A stretch of 64,000 bases of DNA from Megasphaera stantonii (GCF_003367905.1 NZ_CP029462.1:186001-250000); one strand, 5' to 3'; numbered from the stretch's first letter, positions 28,368 through 36,942 are shown. The notes: generated by a model from the sequence alone, not told the origin. Numbers and translations are program-made.

Positions 28368-29816
28368 CTACCAACGGCGCTTAAAGGCCTGGGCTGCCGT
28401 CTGCAGCACGATGAGAAAGGAAAAGATTTCCAATCGTCCCAGAATCATCAAAAAAGCGCAGTAGGCCTTCAGCCAGGCCGGTTCTGCGGAAAATTCGACG
28501 ACGCCGAACAAGTGGGCCGTCGCGCCGGCGCTGGTCAGGCAGCCCGCCGCGACCCCCATGGACTGCAAGGGCGTCATGCCGGACAACGAGATGATAATCG
28601 TCGATACGAAAAATACAGCCATAAATAAGAAAAAATAGCTGAGAACCCGGCTGATGATCTTCATATCGACAGGAACGCCGCTGACCTTTAAGCTGATGAC
28701 CATGCGCGGATGCAGGAGATGGCGCATTTCCTGAGCCGCTATCTTGAACAGCACGATAAACCGCATGACCCGCAGGCCGCCCGTCGCCGAGCCGATACAG
28801 CCGCCGACAAAGACGATGAGCAATAAGATAAATTTATCAAAATCAGGCCATGCCGAAACGTCGGCCGTAATAAAACCGCTCGTACTATAAAAGGAAAGGA
28901 CGTGGAAAAATCCGAACCGCAGGCTGTCTGCCCCGTCGTACACGCCCATCTTCCACAAGTGGAAGGACACGAGAAGGGCCGTCCCCAGCAAGACGCCTAA
29001 AAACACGCGGAGCTCCGTATCCTGAAAGGCCGACCTGAGGTCCCGCCGCTCAAAGCTTTTCCAATACAGCAGGAAATTGCCGCAGGCCAACAGCATGGAA
29101 AAGGCGCAGGCCCATTCCAGGGCCGGATTGCCGCCGGACATGAAGGAAAATGGCGCGTCGCCGCTCGTCGATATGCTGCGAAAAGCGCTCGTGCAGGCAT
29201 CGAACAAGGACAGTCCGGCCAGCAAATAAGCCAGGATAGACAGGACCGTAATGGCCGCGTATATCTTCCCTACCTGGCGGGCCGCAATATCCATGCGCCC
29301 CAGCATGGGGCTGAAGCTGATGCTCTGATGAACGGACAAGGTCAGGCCGAAGCAGCCGCTGACCTGAGGAATAATCGTCACCATCAGCAGGATGAAGTTC
29401 AAGCCGCCCAGCCATTCCATCAGGCCGTGCCACAAGACCAGCGAACGGGGCACATCGCCGGCCGGCCCGACGGCGCAGGACAGGCCGACAGTCGTATAGG
29501 CCGAAATGCTTTCAAAAAACGCGTCGGCGACAGGTAAAGCACCGGAAAATAGATACGGCAGCATGCCGACGCCTCCCAGCATGACCCATACGAGAACCAT
29601 GTACCAGGCGCCGCCGGCAACGCCCAGCTGCTTGCTGTGCCGGCGGCCGAATCCCATCATCAGCCCGCCCAAGACCAGCGTGACTGCCATGGAAGGGCCG
29701 AAATACAAATACGCCGGCTCTCCCCAGGAAAAGGCGCACAGCAGGGGAATCAAAAAGGCCAGGCCGTTCAGAATTGCCATCCTTCCCAGAAGGAAGAAAA
29801 ACAAATACATGTGCAT
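28368..29816 (-). CDS. trkH: Divergent TrkH-family protein (first trkH of the operon)
   Basis: A 482-residue TrkH homologue directly after trkA, with one base between the trkA stop and this ATG. Its four pore loops differ from those of the other two: SAYTTVGLSCAVG, RSISTSGDAPFS, YSTSGFITADV and LTSAGATAHLFG. The second and fourth lack the GGF and GP patterns. It could carry a different cation, conduct at another rate, or act as a partner subunit. Fold and membrane segments are otherwise typical. Confidence 0.88.
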   Translation of the reverse strand: MHMYLFFFLLGRMAILNGLAFLIPLLCAFSWGEPAYLYFGPSMAVTLVLGGLMMGFGRRHSKQLGVAGGAWYMVLVWVMLGGVGMLPYLFSGALPVADAFFESISAYTTVGLSCAVGPAGDVPRSLVLWHGLMEWLGGLNFILLMVTIIPQVSGCFGLTLSVHQSISFSPMLGRMDIAARQVGKIYAAITVLSILAYLLAGLSLFDACTSAFRSISTSGDAPFSFMSGGNPALEWACAFSMLLACGNFLLYWKSFERRDLRSAFQDTELRVFLGVLLGTALLVSFHLWKMGVYDGADSLRFGFFHVLSFYSTSGFITADVSAWPDFDKFILLLIVFVGGCIGSATGGLRVMRFIVLFKIAAQEMRHLLHPRMVISLKVSGVPVDMKIISRVLSYFFLFMAVFFVSTIIISLSGMTPLQSMGVAAGCLTSAGATAHLFGVVEFSAEPAWLKAYCAFLMILGRLEIFSFLIVLQTAAQAFKRRW

Positions 29817-29817
29817 C

Positions 29818-31164
29818 TCAATCCCTGCCTTTGAAATATTTCATGACTTCCTTGGAATGCGTCGTCTGGATAAACAAGATAACCCGGTCGCCGGCCATCA
29901 GCGCCGACTGGCCGTTTGGAATAAAGGCGTCTTCACCGCGCACGTAAGCGCATACCAGGCATTCCCTGGGCAGCCGGACGTCCATGAGGCGTTTGCCGGC
30001 TACAGGAGCGCCGTCCTGAACGATGACTTCGACAGCTTCGGCTTTAGCCCCCTCCAAGAGGGAAACAGACACGACGCCGCCGCGGCGGACGAAGGCCAAT
30101 ACTTCGCTGGCCGACAAGAGGCGCGTAGACAATACGATGTCGACGCCGACCTTTTCCATCAGGTCCGTATATTCAGCCCGCGATACGCGGACGATGGTCT
30201 TCTTCGCGCCGAAATGCTTGGCGATCAGGGCCAGCATGAGGTTCAGGCGGTCGTCGTCTGTAATGCACACGACGACGTCCGCTTCGGCAATGCCTTCCTG
30301 CTCCAGCAGGTTCAGGTCCGTGCCGTCGCCGCAGATAGCGATGCCGTTGTCCATTTTTTCCGCCGCCAGCAGGCACCGTTCCCTGTTTTTGTCGAAAATC
30401 TTGACCTGCACGCCCTGCTTGTCCAGCATGGGGGCGAGAAAGCGTCCTGTCCGGCCAGCGCCGATGATGATGGCCCGCTCTACCCGCTTCGTGTCGCTCT
30501 GCACAAAATTCACGCTGAATTTCTCGATCGCCTTGGGGTCGCCGATAAAATACGCGTTGTCATGAGGCAGAAGCTGGTCATCGCCGTGAGGGATAATCAT
30601 GCGGTGGTCCCGGAAAATCATGCCGACCAGTATAGACGGCGGAATTTCCAGATCCTTGAAGGGAATATTGACCAAGGGAGAACGGCGCCGCACTTTGGTT
30701 TCAAACAAGCGCACCTTGCCGTTGGCAAAATCCTCTACGTTCAGCGCCGCCGGCGTCATGATAATGCGGTTGATTTCCTGGGCCGTAATCAGCTCCGGAT
30801 TCAGCATCAAATCGATATCGAAATTTTCTTTTAAATAATCTTTTGCTTCCGATAAAAACTGCATATCCCGGATACGGGCCGCTGTATAGGCAATGCCGTG
30901 CTTCTTCGCCAGAATACAAGCTACCATATTGACTTCGTCGATAGCCGTCGCCGCGACGAGGACGTCCGAGCCTTGTATGTCGGGATTGTTCATCGTAATC
31001 GGGCTGGCGCCGTTGGCATGGACAGTCAGGACGTCTAAGGTATTTTTGACGACTTCCAGCCGCTCCTCATCGTGGTCTACGACGACGACGTCGAACTGCT
31101 CGTTTGACAACAGCTCGGCAATGCTGTATCCCAGCTTGCCGGCGCCTACAACTACTATGCGCAT
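29818..31164 (-). CDS. trkA: Trk potassium system NAD-binding regulator TrkA
   Basis: Cytosolic gating ring for TrkH. The 448-residue protein has two RCK modules, each with a Rossmann nucleotide loop (VVVGAGKLGYSIAELL at the start; IIIGAGRTGRFLAPML near residue 228) and a TrkA-C domain after each (ending LFETKVRRRSPLVN and EVIVQDGAPVAG). AGAGGTGAGC precedes the ATG. First gene of the trkA-trkH-trkH-trkH operon, divergent from the flippase gene. Confidence 0.95.
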   Translation of the reverse strand: MRIVVVGAGKLGYSIAELLSNEQFDVVVVDHDEERLEVVKNTLDVLTVHANGASPITMNNPDIQGSDVLVAATAIDEVNMVACILAKKHGIAYTAARIRDMQFLSEAKDYLKENFDIDLMLNPELITAQEINRIIMTPAALNVEDFANGKVRLFETKVRRRSPLVNIPFKDLEIPPSILVGMIFRDHRMIIPHGDDQLLPHDNAYFIGDPKAIEKFSVNFVQSDTKRVERAIIIGAGRTGRFLAPMLDKQGVQVKIFDKNRERCLLAAEKMDNGIAICGDGTDLNLLEQEGIAEADVVVCITDDDRLNLMLALIAKHFGAKKTIVRVSRAEYTDLMEKVGVDIVLSTRLLSASEVLAFVRRGGVVSVSLLEGAKAEAVEVIVQDGAPVAGKRLMDVRLPRECLVCAYVRGEDAFIPNGQSALMAGDRVILFIQTTHSKEVMKYFKGRD

Positions 31165-31204
31165 ATGCTCACCTCTGTATCGTAAAAATGCTCATGCTGC
31201 TTTG

Positions 31205-31241
31205 ATTATAGCAGCACATTAGGCAGTGTATGTTATACTGC
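31205..31241 (-). promoter_or_regulatory. Probable trkA promoter and overlapping inverted repeat
   Basis: TATAAT (complement of 31205-31210) lies 40 bases upstream of trkA. An imperfect 8-bp inverted repeat (GCAGTGTA/TATACTGC, 31223-31241, one mismatch) covers the place where a -35 would be. It could be an operator, but no regulator can be named. A good -35 is not seen. Confidence 0.4.
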
Positions 31242-31412
31242 ATTCACTGTCTACGCTACTATATCATAAAAGCACTGCCGTGGCTAGAAGCGAACAGACA
31301 ATCGCCGGAAATTTTACATGGATAAGCCTGTATCTCTAGCAACAACAGGCTAAATATGATAAAATTAGTTGTTTGTTATATCATGTAAAAATTATGAAAC
31401 AAGAGGGTTATC

Positions 31413-32963
31413 ATGGCTAATAAGTTCGTATCGGGGACCTTGATTCTGACGCTTTCCGGCTTTGTCGTCAAAGCCATCGGCAGCATCAACTGGATTATCT
31501 TATCCCGTATTCTCGGCGGCGAAGGCATTGGCATTTACCAAATGGCCTTCCCTATTTATCTGCTGGCACTGGACGTATCCAGCGCCGGCCTCCCTATCGC
31601 CATTTCCATCATTACGGCGGAAAAGGTAGCGAAGCAGGACTATCTCGGGGCACAGCGCATCTTCCGCGTGTCCTTGTCCATGCTGTGCACGACGGCTTTA
31701 TTTCTCAGCATCCTCATGTTCTTCGGCGCGGAGTTCCTCATCGACGAACAGATCATCCGTGAAAGCCGTGCCTATTATTCGCTCATCGCCTTAGCGCCGG
31801 CTATCTTCTTCACGACGGTCATTGCCGGATACCGCGGGTATTTGCAGGGCTGGCAGCAAATGACTCCGACAGCCCTATCCCAAATCGTAGAGCAGCTGGT
31901 CCGCGTCGTCGTCATGCTCGGCTTTGCGGCCCTGCTCCTGCCTTACGGCCTCGACTACGCCGCAGGCGGCGCCAGCTTGGGCGCGGGCGCAGGCGGTCTG
32001 GCAGCCTGGCTCGTCTTAATTTATTACTATTATAAGCTGAAGCGCTCCCTGCCCTCGGACGGCCCTGTATATCCGAAGGAAGACATCCGGCATATTTTAA
32101 AGCGCCTCGTCGTCCTGGCCGTGCCCATCTCCTTATCGAGCATCATGCTTCCCGTCGTGTCGAACCTGGATTTGCTCATCGTTCCCCGCCGTCTGGAAGT
32201 CGCAGGATACGCTACGGCCCAGGCGACGGAATTGTTCGGCTATCTGACGGGCATGTCCGTGCCCCTCATCAACTTGGCGACAATTTTGACGGCGGCCATG
32301 GCCATGAGCCTCGTGCCGGCCATCAGCCACAGCTTTACGCTGAAAAATTTCGACGAAATATACGAGCGCACGGCCAGCGCCATGCGCATCTCCTTTCTCG
32401 TGACGATTCCCTTCAGCGTCATGCTTTACGTCATGGCCGAGCCCGTCGTCACCTTTATTTACAACGCGCCGGCTGCGACGGATGCGACGAGAGCCGTTGC
32501 CATCGCCATTTGCTTCCTCGGCCTGCATCAGATCACGACGGCTATCCTCCAGGGCTTAAAGAAGCCTAAAATCCCGGTCATCAACATGGCCGTAGCCTGC
32601 GTGGCCAAGGTGGCCTGCAACTGGTTCTTAGTCGCCATTCCGGCCTTCGGCATCACCGGCGCCTCCTATGCGACTGTAGCCGACATCGGCGTCGCCGCCG
32701 CCCTGAACCTGTTTTTCATCTACCGCCATACGGGCTATATCATTCACGCCAATATCATCGTAAAGAACGTCGTTTCTGCCGCGATTATGGGCGTCATCAT
32801 GTATTTCGTCTACGATTTCCTCTATCTGCACATCGGCCTGTTCCTCAGCCTCTTCCTGACCTGCCTGTTAGGCTCGGCAATCTACATCGGCCTCATGGCC
32901 CTGACCGGCGGCGTAACCAGAGAAGACGCCGCAAAGATGCCCTTCATAGGCCGGTTCTTTTAA
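31413..32963 (+). CDS. SpoVB/YtgP-type lipid-linked polysaccharide flippase (MOP superfamily)
   Basis: A 516-residue integral membrane protein with about 14 hydrophobic helices. The start KFVSGTLILTLSGFVVKAIG and SRILGGEGIGIYQMAFPIY are typical of the SpoVB/YtgP branch of the MOP exporters. By family it flips lipid-linked precursors, and YtgP can serve as a lipid II flippase, so a peptidoglycan role is likely. In an organism of this type it need not imply sporulation. Ribosome site AAGAGGG precedes the ATG. Terminator at 33001-33046. Confidence 0.88.
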   Translation: MANKFVSGTLILTLSGFVVKAIGSINWIILSRILGGEGIGIYQMAFPIYLLALDVSSAGLPIAISIITAEKVAKQDYLGAQRIFRVSLSMLCTTALFLSILMFFGAEFLIDEQIIRESRAYYSLIALAPAIFFTTVIAGYRGYLQGWQQMTPTALSQIVEQLVRVVVMLGFAALLLPYGLDYAAGGASLGAGAGGLAAWLVLIYYYYKLKRSLPSDGPVYPKEDIRHILKRLVVLAVPISLSSIMLPVVSNLDLLIVPRRLEVAGYATAQATELFGYLTGMSVPLINLATILTAAMAMSLVPAISHSFTLKNFDEIYERTASAMRISFLVTIPFSVMLYVMAEPVVTFIYNAPAATDATRAVAIAICFLGLHQITTAILQGLKKPKIPVINMAVACVAKVACNWFLVAIPAFGITGASYATVADIGVAAALNLFFIYRHTGYIIHANIIVKNVVSAAIMGVIMYFVYDFLYLHIGLFLSLFLTCLLGSAIYIGLMALTGGVTREDAAKMPFIGRFF

Positions 32964-33000
32964 ACAGTATATCTCATCAATCAAACTATCAGTAAATGAT

Positions 33001-33046
33001 AAGTACCCTCTTTACTGGACACCCCAGTAAGGAGGGTACTTTTTAT
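33001..33046 (+). terminator. Terminator of the flippase gene
   Basis: AGTACCCTC-TTTACTGG pairs with CCAGTAA-GGAGGGTACT, followed by TTTTT. Confidence 0.9.
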
Positions 33047-33208
33047 GCGTTATCCCTATAAATTTAAGAGAACCTGTGTAAACTTATATCGCAAAGGAAG
33101 CTGGCCCCCACACCGAAGAACTGAACACCCGGCAAAGTCATAAAACGATCCGGGAATCGTTCCGCATGGAAAAAGCACAATATCTCGAATTGATTTGCTT
33201 GGGATTCT

Positions 33209-33335
33209 AATGGCGCCGCCCTGAATACGGCCGGTGTTCTGCACAACCCCTGCCTGAATTTGGACCGTCTTTCCCTGCAGTACGCCGCTGCTTTCCACAG
33301 CTTCCTTCGTATCCATTTCGAGATTCTTGGCGCAT
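33209..33335 (-). pseudogene. Short displaced fhaB fragment
   Basis: On the minus strand this encodes KNLEMDTKEAVESSGVLQGK and continues VQIQAGVVQNTGRIQGGAI, nearly the same as a segment of the large FhaB protein (complement of about 47820-47945) and of the fragment at 37.2-38.0 kb. It has no start, no ribosome site and is cut at both ends. It is the farthest downstream of three related copies, all on the same strand. Confidence 0.75.
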
Positions 33336-33536
33336 CCTCTGAAACAAGGTCGGCATTTTCAGCAATATTGTCCATAAGAAATCCTAACTGCAATCCAGCA
33401 TTCACTTTGCTGCCGACAGTTTTAGAAAGTACACTCACTTGGCTGTTGTAGAAATACTCTTCTCAACCGTGATTTGTGTCAATTTTTCACTAGCCTTAGC
33501 AGCTGCCAAGGCAGCTACTTTTTTAACATTTCCCAT
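33336..33536 (-). pseudogene. Remnant of an unknown small gene fused to the fhaB fragment
   Basis: From a possible ATG at 33536 the minus strand encodes GNVKKVAALAAAKASEKLTQ and then, after a frame change near 33445, SVLSKTVGSKVNAGLQLGFL. It joins the fhaB fragment at about 33335 with a few shared bases. Ala/Lys-rich start, no ribosome site, no recognised family. The gap 33047-33208 holds nothing else I can support. Confidence 0.4.
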
Positions 33537-33614
33537 ATACCACTGAAAAGTTCTCGCCTGATCCGTGCGGATAATGATTCGGTAACTTTAACTATATATT
33601 TCTATCATATACGC

Positions 33615-33664
33615 AAAACACGGAGGCAGCAAGTTCTCTGCACTTGCTGCCTCCGTGTTTTATA
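33615..33664. terminator. Strong hairpin terminator
   Basis: A 19-bp perfect stem (33615-33633 with 33643-33661), A/T-flanked on both sides and so able to work in either direction. Upstream it faces the remnant at 33.3-33.5 kb; downstream the HEPN gene ends at 33825. Nothing further is visible in 33665-33824. Confidence 0.8.
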
Positions 33665-33824
33665 TTCAGATGCCGAACCTTCTATCCTGCATCTATGATT
33701 CAGTTGGTGGGCTTACCGAGCATATACTCGAACCACTTTATTCAAGTATTCGATCGATATTTTACTATCTCCATTCCGCGCAATCCATTCAATGCGTTCA
33801 TTTCAAATTGATGAGCATTTTACA

Positions 33825-34220
33825 TCATGAATTCCATTGTGTAACCATAAATTTCTTAATATCTTTAACTAATTTTTCAACAAACCGAATTTGTTCTTCA
33901 CATTCCTCCTGACTTACAACAAAAAAGTCATCGTAATCGCTGGCTTCCCTAATAAGGGCCAACATGTGTATCCCTCTGCCACATTCTTTGGGTAATTTTC
34001 CAGTAGAAATATATTCTTTATTAAAATTTCCCAATAACGTTTTATGTTTTTTAAAATCTGTATTTTGCAAGGCAAATACAGCTCTCATTGCAAAAAAAGC
34101 CGCATAGTAACTGCGATTAATTGCGTCTTTATAGTGTTTATTCGTGTATAATTCTTTTGCAACAATAAGCGTTTCTTCAGCTCTGGCCAATCTATACCGG
34201 GATAATTCTATATTATCCAA
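33825..34220 (-). CDS. HEPN-domain protein of an MNT/HEPN pair
   Basis: A 131-residue helical protein with the HEPN core AINRSYYAAFFAMRAVFAL and the following KHKTLLGNFNKEYI segment. In MNT/HEPN modules the HEPN partner is the toxin-like or nucleotide-binding subunit and the nucleotidyltransferase its neutraliser. The R-x4-6-H RNase motif of active HEPN toxins is not evident here. It overlaps the nucleotidyltransferase gene by 8 bases. AT-rich like the surrounding island. Confidence 0.85.
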   Translation of the reverse strand: MDNIELSRYRLARAEETLIVAKELYTNKHYKDAINRSYYAAFFAMRAVFALQNTDFKKHKTLLGNFNKEYISTGKLPKECGRGIHMLALIREASDYDDFFVVSQEECEEQIRFVEKLVKDIKKFMVTQWNS

Positions 34221-34554
34221 TTCTGATGCCTTCTTTCTGTATATTCTGATAATATGGAACTATCTTTTCTCTTTGTTTAAATAATTCATAATTTTGAAAA
34301 ACAGGAGAAATCCATACATTGTATTTATCATTATACTCCATCGTAACATCTACAATTTTTTTCATCAAACTTATATATTGGTCTTGGGTTTTCTTTGTAA
34401 ATATTACAATATCAATATCCGAATCATCGGTCTGTTCTCCACGCGCAAAGGAGCCATACAATTTTGCGGCAATAAAATCATCTTGTAAAATGGTGCTGAT
34501 TCGCTTAACATATTCAATTAAAAATTCAGGAGTTTTTTGTTGATATTGTCCCAT
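34213..34554 (-). CDS. Minimal nucleotidyltransferase (MNT) of an MNT/HEPN pair
   Basis: The 113-residue protein has the nucleotidyltransferase signature GSFARGEQTDDSDIDIVIF: the GS dipeptide, ARG, and the two metal Asp of DIDIV. A third acidic residue is plausible in VDVTMEYND. In type VII toxin-antitoxin pairs such enzymes modify their HEPN partner with AMP. The stop overlaps the HEPN gene. GGAGGATA precedes the ATG. The 34555-34795 gap upstream has no gene. Confidence 0.88.
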   Translation of the reverse strand: MGQYQQKTPEFLIEYVKRISTILQDDFIAAKLYGSFARGEQTDDSDIDIVIFTKKTQDQYISLMKKIVDVTMEYNDKYNVWISPVFQNYELFKQREKIVPYYQNIQKEGIRIG

Positions 34555-34797
34555 AAAAAATATCCTCCTTCATATTAATTATGTCATTATTATACTATGA
34601 AATGCAGGAAATATATAGAATGATAAATTACGTACAACATGCTATACATCCACAGATTACGGCATTACCCGAAAATCAATGATGATTGACAAAGGCTTTT
34701 CTACCTATATTCCACGACAACAAACTACTTAAAAATCACTAAAACAGAGCATCGCAAACCATACGGCATGCTTACCGGTAAACAAAAGTCAAATACC

Positions 34798-34830
34798 AAA
34801 AAAGCGCCCATATCTTGAGCGCTCTTTTGA
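34798..34830 (-). terminator. Terminator of the dinJ-yafQ remnant operon
   Basis: AGCGC/GCGCT stem with A/T flanks, giving GCGCTTTTTT on the minus strand, just past the ancestral toxin stop. Confidence 0.6.
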
Positions 34831-34838
34831 TAGCATGG

Positions 34839-35111
34839 TTACAATACATCAGGATGAGATCGGGCAGGATACCGTTACAATCAGCTATTCATTGAGTATC
34901 ATATATACTACAACTAATCCGGCTGTATATGACATTCGCGAAAGCCAATATAATTTCCTACCAGTGCATGGTCTTTATATTTTGCATCCAACAGCTTCCC
35001 TTCCAATAATGTATCGAGAACCTCCTGCAGCAGCTTCAAATTTTTGCCGCGCTTCTTCATGAGTTTGATATCTTTGCGGAATTTTGCAGTCGTGACTAAT
35101 TCATACGTCAT
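34839..35111 (-). pseudogene. Decayed YafQ/RelE-type toxin
   Basis: The readable part (65 residues, MTYELVTTAKFRKDIKLMKK to GFRECHIQPD) matches the N-terminal two thirds of YafQ-type mRNA interferases. In-frame stops then replace the expected Trp and a following Leu, and a frame change follows. Beyond them LIVTVS and then SHPDVL followed by TAA (ancestral end near 34839) are still recognisable from the family's C-terminus. The catalytic C-terminal His and Arg region is lost, so the toxin should be inactive. Overlaps the antitoxin gene by 4 bases. Confidence 0.8.
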
Positions 35112-35386
35112 ACGCCCAAGTCCTCAAATAATTCTTTCGCATTCGCATACCGCTTTGCCGGAACCATTCCTGCCGCAATGTTCCTAGCTTCCTGCATAGC
35201 CGCTTCGGTTTCCGCATTATACCGCGGCTGTTTCACGTCAAAGGGCAGCCCGCCTTCCATCAACGATTTGCGCAAAAAGATATTTACGGCGTCGCTGACG
35301 GTAATCCCAAAGCTGGAAAATAGCTTTTCTACATCGGCTTTAATTTCTGGCTCAATTCGTATATTAATTGTCGCTGTTTTGGCCAT
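35108..35386 (-). CDS. RelB/DinJ-family antitoxin
   Basis: A 92-residue ribbon-helix-helix antitoxin. MAKTATINIRIEPEIKADVE is the DNA-binding strand and helix, and FSSFGITVSDAVNIFLRKSL completes the fold; the C-terminal acidic tail would wrap the toxin. GAGGTG precedes the ATG at 35386. The toxin downstream is broken, so this is now an orphan that might still repress its own promoter or neutralise a related toxin elsewhere. Confidence 0.9.
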   Translation of the reverse strand: MAKTATINIRIEPEIKADVEKLFSSFGITVSDAVNIFLRKSLMEGGLPFDVKQPRYNAETEAAMQEARNIAAGMVPAKRYANAKELFEDLGV

Positions 35387-35395
35387 AATAATCAC

Positions 35396-35677
35396 CTCTT
35401 ATGGTCATTGTATTATGTTTGTATTACATTTACAATACAAATATGCAAATTAATTGATAATGTGTAAATGTAGCAGCACAGAACAAAGCCGATCCTAACA
35501 GCACCATAGATGACTATAAGGCCATCTGCTACGGCAGCTCCGTCAACGCACACATCCATCGGGAATCCAATACCAGGATATATCTGTATAGACGACAATC
35601 GTACATAAGGCCATGACAGCCATATGCCGTATCCCCAGCTCAAGGCGGCAGCTGTATCAACAGTTATGTCTCAGGCA
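35396..35677. other. Gene-free stretch between antitoxin and pilin remnant
   Basis: A hydrophobic minus-strand frame (35413-35643) resembles a membrane segment but has no ribosome site, and the sequence around it looks eroded. I see no supportable gene. Confidence 0.4.
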
Positions 35678-36025
35678 TCAGCTGCTCTCCGCAGCTGTCA
35701 TCCGATGGTTGGCTGCCGAATCATAGGTCACGCCGTCAAATACGCCGGACACGACGCCTTCGCTGTTAATACTGTATTCCGCTCCGTCCGGCAATGTGGG
35801 CTTGGACTGGAGATAGGCTTTGCCGGAGCTGTCCTTCTTTACCAGATCGTCGACGGAATTGGGATACGCGTTAGTTTCGACTGCATACAGCGCCGCCGCA
35901 TTGCTGATCGTATGCAAATCGGCCTCACGCTTAGCGATTTTTGTAGTTTTCCCGGCCGATGTGAACTTCGGCACGGCAACGGTAGCTAAAATCAAAATAA
36001 TGCTGACGACAACCAGCATTTCCAT
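35678..36025 (-). pseudogene. Type IV pilin/GspG-like protein lacking its leader
   Basis: Encodes EMLVVVSIILILATVAVPKF, the hydrophobic helix of class III prepilins, then a globular part with NAAALYAVETNAYPNSVDDL and DGAEYSINSEGVVSG, as in major pseudopilins. The Glu5 of the mature pilin is present, but the positively charged leader and the G-F-T-L-I cleavage site before it are missing. Sequence immediately upstream is unrelated and contains a stop, so the gene is cut at its 5' end. No pilus assembly genes are nearby. Confidence 0.75.
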
Positions 36026-36067
36026 GTATGTATGGTAGTGTAATTTCTACACTTCATTTTCGCCGAT

Positions 36068-36105
36068 TAAAAAAAATCGTCACTACTAAGCAAGTAGTGA
36101 CGATT
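36068..36105 (-). terminator. Terminator of the 108-residue acidic protein gene
   Basis: AATCGTCACTAC and its complement form a 12-bp stem, with TTTTTTTT on the minus strand. A degraded copy of this stretch occurs near 39036-39098. Confidence 0.85.
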
Positions 36106-36142
36106 AGAACTCCCATGAAATTATTAAATTTGAAGATTGTGA

Positions 36143-36469
36143 TTATGAAAAATCATCCTCTTCTTCTAATTTTTCCAATATTTCTTCCATATCAACCTCA
36201 TCACCGTTTGGTAACTCTACGGTATCTTCTTCTGTTTTATTTGCAATGTCTATTGCAAATATCGTACAGTTCTCTCCATCCATTCCCGCTTGAATAGCAG
36301 CCTCTTCCAAATTTTTCTCATTCGGATCATCAATCTCCCAATCGTTCAAAACTTCTTGACAAGCTTTGTCGAAGTGATCTTTAGAAAATGCTTGCGCTTT
36401 TTCTTTATCTCTTGACACATATACAATAGAACCATCCAGCATTACAACATAAACGTAATCTTTACTCAT
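36143..36469 (-). CDS. Acidic protein of unknown function, 108 residues
   Basis: Soluble, strongly acidic protein (MSKDYVYVVMLDGSIVYVSR at the start; EEILEKLEEEDDFS at the end). The N-terminal beta hairpin followed by DKEKAQAFSKDHF suggests a small alpha/beta fold. Monocistronic with a strong terminator. Size, charge and position within a field of fhaB fragments would suit an immunity or anti-restriction-like protein, but there is no direct evidence. I recognise no family. Confidence 0.7.
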   Translation of the reverse strand: MSKDYVYVVMLDGSIVYVSRDKEKAQAFSKDHFDKACQEVLNDWEIDDPNEKNLEEAAIQAGMDGENCTIFAIDIANKTEEDTVELPNGDEVDMEEILEKLEEEDDFS

Positions 36470-36590
36470 TAAAGCACCTCATTTCTATTAATGTTTTATG
36501 TTAATTATATCATATTTTTTGTTCGTGATGAATTCGTAAATCCCGAAACGAGTTGTCAAGGATTTTTCAATCATTTCATAAAAAATTCAG

Positions 36591-36619
36591 TTGACTTAGT
36601 GTTCCTTGCCTCTTACAAT
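36591..36619 (+). promoter_or_regulatory. Promoter of the 73-residue protein gene
   Basis: TTGACT, 17 bases, TACAAT: close to the sigma-70 consensus. Confidence 0.75.
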
Positions 36620-36664
36620 GAAAATAGCAAACGGACATTGCCTTTGAAAAGGAGGTGAATATAC

Positions 36665-36886
36665 ATGGCAAAGAAACTTGATTTTTCGTACCTAAACGAT
36701 TCGGGTAAAAAGGTATCTGGTGCCGCTGCATTTACCCATTATGTTTATACTGAAAAAGGCGGGGTTCAGGGTTATAATGACGAAGTTGGAGCCGAATATG
36801 TTGCCGAGTTTATTCGTCAAAATTCCGACATCATTAACGAAGGAATAGAGAAAAAAGTTCGTCGTTCTCGCCTTAAAGTCGTGTAA
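36665..36886 (+). CDS. Small basic-tailed protein of unknown function, 73 residues
   Basis: It has a promoter at 36591-36619, AAAGGAGGTG before the ATG and a strong terminator directly after the stop, so it is a complete, independently expressed unit. The protein starts MAKKLDFSYLNDSGKKVSGA and ends with a basic stretch (EKKVRRSRLKVV). No signal peptide or membrane helix. Family not recognised. It is the only plus-strand gene between 33 and 40.8 kb. Confidence 0.75.
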   Translation: MAKKLDFSYLNDSGKKVSGAAAFTHYVYTEKGGVQGYNDEVGAEYVAEFIRQNSDIINEGIEKKVRRSRLKVV

Positions 36887-36888
36887 TA

Positions 36889-36932
36889 AAAAGGGTATCA
36901 TCGAGCTTGCAACCTCGATGATACCCTTTTTA
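36889..36932 (+). terminator. Terminator of the 73-residue protein gene
   Basis: A 17-bp near-perfect stem (AAAAGGGTATCATCGAG and complement) followed by TTTTT. Confidence 0.9.
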
Positions 36933-36942
36933 TGTTGTTCTA

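Noticed and set aside
31413-32963. Evidence of sporulation from the SpoVB-like gene
   Set aside because: The family includes general lipid-linked precursor flippases, and no other sporulation gene is present.
33825-34554. HEPN protein as an active RNase toxin
   Set aside because: The R-x4-6-H catalytic motif is not visible, so only the MNT/HEPN family assignment is kept.
35413-35643. Hydrophobic minus-strand frame as a small membrane protein gene
   Set aside because: No ribosome site, no recognisable family, and it sits in eroded sequence.
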